Source of the DNA: Candidatus Methylopumilus sp.
Lineage (GTDB): Bacteria; Pseudomonadota; Gammaproteobacteria; Burkholderiales; Methylophilaceae
Length of the DNA: 39,052 nucleotides
Direction of reading: 5' to 3'
Assembly: GCA_026399645.1 (NCBI GenBank)
Contig: JAPLQN010000062.1
Coordinates: forward strand, 1 to 39,052
The translations under genes and the position numbers were made by a program. This document shows, in pieces, positions 37,196 to 39,052 of the stretch. Numbering within the stretch: position 1 is the stretch's first letter; each line of letters starts with the position of its first letter. Under the pieces are notes generated by a model. It saw nothing but the letters and a program-made list of their open reading frames with translations. It had not been told where the DNA came from and did no database searches.

Positions 37196-38338
37196 ATGAA
37201 AAAACTTGTTAGCCAATTATTTTTAATTTTCGTAAGCATATTATTGGTCTCGGCTTGTTCGAAATCAGAAAATGTTAGCGAGCAAAAAAAATTAGACCCC
37301 TTAGAGATTATCATTACTCCAGAAATCCAAAAACAAACTAAAAATGAGGTAGTCAAATATCAAGATATCGGGGAAACGCTTATGATTCCCGGACGTCTTG
37401 AAACACAAAATCGAAAGCTTGCAAAAATTGGCTCGCCTATCACAGGTAGGGTGAGCGACCTTTATGTCAGCCTTGGTGATGTTGTAAAAAAAGGACAGGT
37501 GCTTGCGAGAGTAAATAGTATTGAACTCACTCAAACACAACTTACGCTCATTAAATCAACGCAGCTCATTGGACTAAAAACAAAAGCAGTTGAGCGAGCT
37601 AAACTTCTATTCGAAGCAGATGTCATTAGCAAAGCTGAAATGTTACGTATTGAAAATGAACTTGATGCAGTTAAGGCAGATTATAGAGCGAGTCGCGATC
37701 AACTTATGGTGTTAGGTATAAATGAAAAAGCGCTAGAAAAATTAGAGTCTTCAGGTCAAATCAATTCATATGGAGACGTGATTAGTCGGTTTGACGGGAT
37801 TATTATTTCCCGAGCAATTAATTTAGGTCAAATTGTTAATCCTCAAGATACTTTATTCCATGTAGCTGATCTCACAACATTATGGGCCGTTGCCAACATT
37901 CCTGAGCAGCAAGCATCTTTTATTCAAAAAGATGAAGTCGTGACCATTGAAATTCCTGCGTTAGGAAATAAAAAAATTGATGCAAAAATTATATTTGAAG
38001 GAAGTATTGTTGATCCAGAAACCCGCACTGTTTTGGTTCGGACTGAAATAGACAATCAAAGTTTGTCTTTGAAACCCGACATGCTCACTTCAATGTATAT
38101 TCAATCAAAGAAAGTTTCAAAACTTGCTGTTCCTACGGCAGCTATTGTGAGAGAAAACGATCGAAATTATGTTTTTATTCAAAATAGTCCAAAAACATAT
38201 AGATTGCGAGAAGTTCAATTAGGGCATAAAGATGGAAGCCTCATCACCATACTAAGCGGCATAACTGATGGTGAAACTATTATTTCAGATGGCGCTTTTC
38301 ATCTGAATAGTGAACGTAAGAAAAAAGAGCTTGAATAG
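37196..38338 (+). CDS. czcB: CzcB-like periplasmic adaptor lipoprotein
   Basis: RND membrane-fusion protein of 380 aa, anchored as a lipoprotein by LVSAC (Cys21). Barrel/lipoyl segments GSPITGRVSDLYVSLGDVVKKGQ and VISRFDGIIISRAINLGQIV flank a helical hairpin (about 105-165). The segment DLTTLWAVANIPEQQ is typical of the heavy-metal (CzcB/CusB) group. I see no His/Met-rich N-terminal metal-binding extension. Start abuts the czcC stop (TAAATG). It connects CzcC to the CzcA pump that follows 2 nt later. Confidence 0.9.
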   Translation: MKKLVSQLFLIFVSILLVSACSKSENVSEQKKLDPLEIIITPEIQKQTKNEVVKYQDIGETLMIPGRLETQNRKLAKIGSPITGRVSDLYVSLGDVVKKGQVLARVNSIELTQTQLTLIKSTQLIGLKTKAVERAKLLFEADVISKAEMLRIENELDAVKADYRASRDQLMVLGINEKALEKLESSGQINSYGDVISRFDGIIISRAINLGQIVNPQDTLFHVADLTTLWAVANIPEQQASFIQKDEVVTIEIPALGNKKIDAKIIFEGSIVDPETRTVLVRTEIDNQSLSLKPDMLTSMYIQSKKVSKLAVPTAAIVRENDRNYVFIQNSPKTYRLREVQLGHKDGSLITILSGITDGETIISDGAFHLNSERKKKELE

Positions 38339-38340
38339 AT

Positions 38341-39052
38341 ATGATTGAAAAAATTGTCAGGGGCTCTCTCCAGCAAAGACTCGTAGTTCTAGTCTTCGCA
38401 GCTGCTTTGCTTGTCGCAGGGTTTTTTGGTGTCAAAAAATTATCTGTAGACGCATTTCCTGACGTCACAAATATTCAGGTACAAATTGCAACACCAGCCC
38501 CTGGTAAGTCGCCAGAAGAAGTCGAACGATTTATTACAATTCCTATTGAAATTGCAATGACCGGCCTCCCAGGCGTGACCGACATGCGCTCACTCAATAA
38601 AAATTCACTTTCTATTATCACCCTAGTTTTTAATGACCATACAAACGTCTACTTTGCAAGACAGCTGGTCATGGAAAGATTAATGGAAGTGATGGAAAAA
38701 ATGCCTGATGGCATTGTCCCTGTCTTAGGTCCCGTATCTACAGGCTTAGGTGAAATATTTCAATATACCCTCGATAAGCCAGGTGATGAAAACAAAGAAA
38801 TATCTCAAGAAGAACTTACAGAGAGAAGGACTATTCAGGACTGGGTAGTACGACCCATGTTGAGAAGCGTCCCGGGCGTTGCTGAAATTAATTCATTTGG
38901 TGGTTTCATTAAACAATATCAAGCGCTAGTAGATCCTGATCGTTTAAATCATTATGGAATAAAACTTCATGACGTTTATGTGGCGTTAGCTAAGAACAAT
39001 GCCAATAGTGGTGCAGGGGTTCTTCCTCAGTTTGATGAACAGTTTCTAATCC
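38341..39052 (+). CDS. czcA: CzcA-like heavy-metal RND pump (3' end cut by window edge)
   Basis: Start of a large HME-RND inner-membrane pump; 237 codons are visible and the frame is open to the window end. It begins MIEKIVRGSLQQRLVVLVFA, followed by VDAFPDVTNIQVQI, TPAPGKSPEEVERFIT, ITLVFNDHTNVYFARQLVMERL and SVPGVAEINSFGG, all typical of CzcA/CusA. Ion specificity depends on helix IV residues beyond the window, so Zn/Co/Cd versus Cu/Ag cannot be decided. Confidence 0.93.
   Translation, partial: MIEKIVRGSLQQRLVVLVFAAALLVAGFFGVKKLSVDAFPDVTNIQVQIATPAPGKSPEEVERFITIPIEIAMTGLPGVTDMRSLNKNSLSIITLVFNDHTNVYFARQLVMERLMEVMEKMPDGIVPVLGPVSTGLGEIFQYTLDKPGDENKEISQEELTERRTIQDWVVRPMLRSVPGVAEINSFGGFIKQYQALVDPDRLNHYGIKLHDVYVALAKNNANSGAGVLPQFDEQFLI

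Overview
This is an AT-rich, tightly packed chromosomal window with gaps of 0-30 nt inside operons, many stop/start overlaps and no mobile elements, tRNA, rRNA or CRISPR. The gene set fits a streamlined Gram-negative betaproteobacterium, most likely a methylotroph of the Methylophilaceae (Methylotenera / Methylopumilus / OM43-like). The pointers are a pqqA precursor-peptide gene, a TorF-type porin followed by glnK-amt, a split class II ribonucleotide reductase NrdJa/NrdJb, thiSG with apaG and mltA, and an SbtA-type bicarbonate transporter. The family assignment is inference; no marker gene is present.

Layout. 1-2.8 kb: porin end, terminator, glnK-amt (ammonium uptake). 2.8-4.1 kb: a decayed, frame-shifted gene followed by an orphan pqqA with its own ribosome-binding site and a bidirectional terminator. 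4.2-6.8 kb (minus): thiS-thiG-apaG-mltA. 6.9-9.5 kb: a 53-aa small ORF, a dienelactone hydrolase, a Cys-rich small protein, and a lipoprotein/serine-protease pair. 9.6-12.5 kb (minus): nrdJa-nrdJb under a NrdR-like box. 12.7-15.2 kb: waaA, then isochorismatase-like and PIMT-like genes on the minus strand. 15.3-19.8 kb: TPP riboswitch-thiC-uppP-exoD-mutY. 19.8-21.5 kb: GNAT, DoxX, cytochrome b561.

21.5-31.8 kb is a 12-gene run, all on the minus strand. It starts with a HAD phosphatase, a class III aminotransferase, a half-size EamA protein, an alpha/beta hydrolase, an acyl carrier protein, a FabF-like ketosynthase, a second half-size EamA protein and a DUF2147 protein. It continues straight into TolC-MacA-MacB(ATPase)-MacB(permease). 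I read this as a candidate biosynthesis-plus-export locus for an unknown amino-containing acyl compound. It is the best candidate for an undescribed system here, but the product is inference.

31.9-39.05 kb: a TctDE-like two-component system, a CbbR/CmpR-like LysR regulator divergent from sbtA, and a CzcCBA-type heavy-metal RND operon starting inside the sbtA 3' end and running off the window. sbtA has a near-consensus promoter whose -10 lies 7 nt before the ATG, suggesting a leaderless mRNA.

The regulatory DNA is informative. The thiC leader shows mutually exclusive pairings that explain translational control by TPP. A 12-bp dyad sits between thiS and the small ORF, and an 18-bp perfect palindrome lies between lysR and sbtA. 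Apart from the 2842-4034 gene, every reading frame looks intact.
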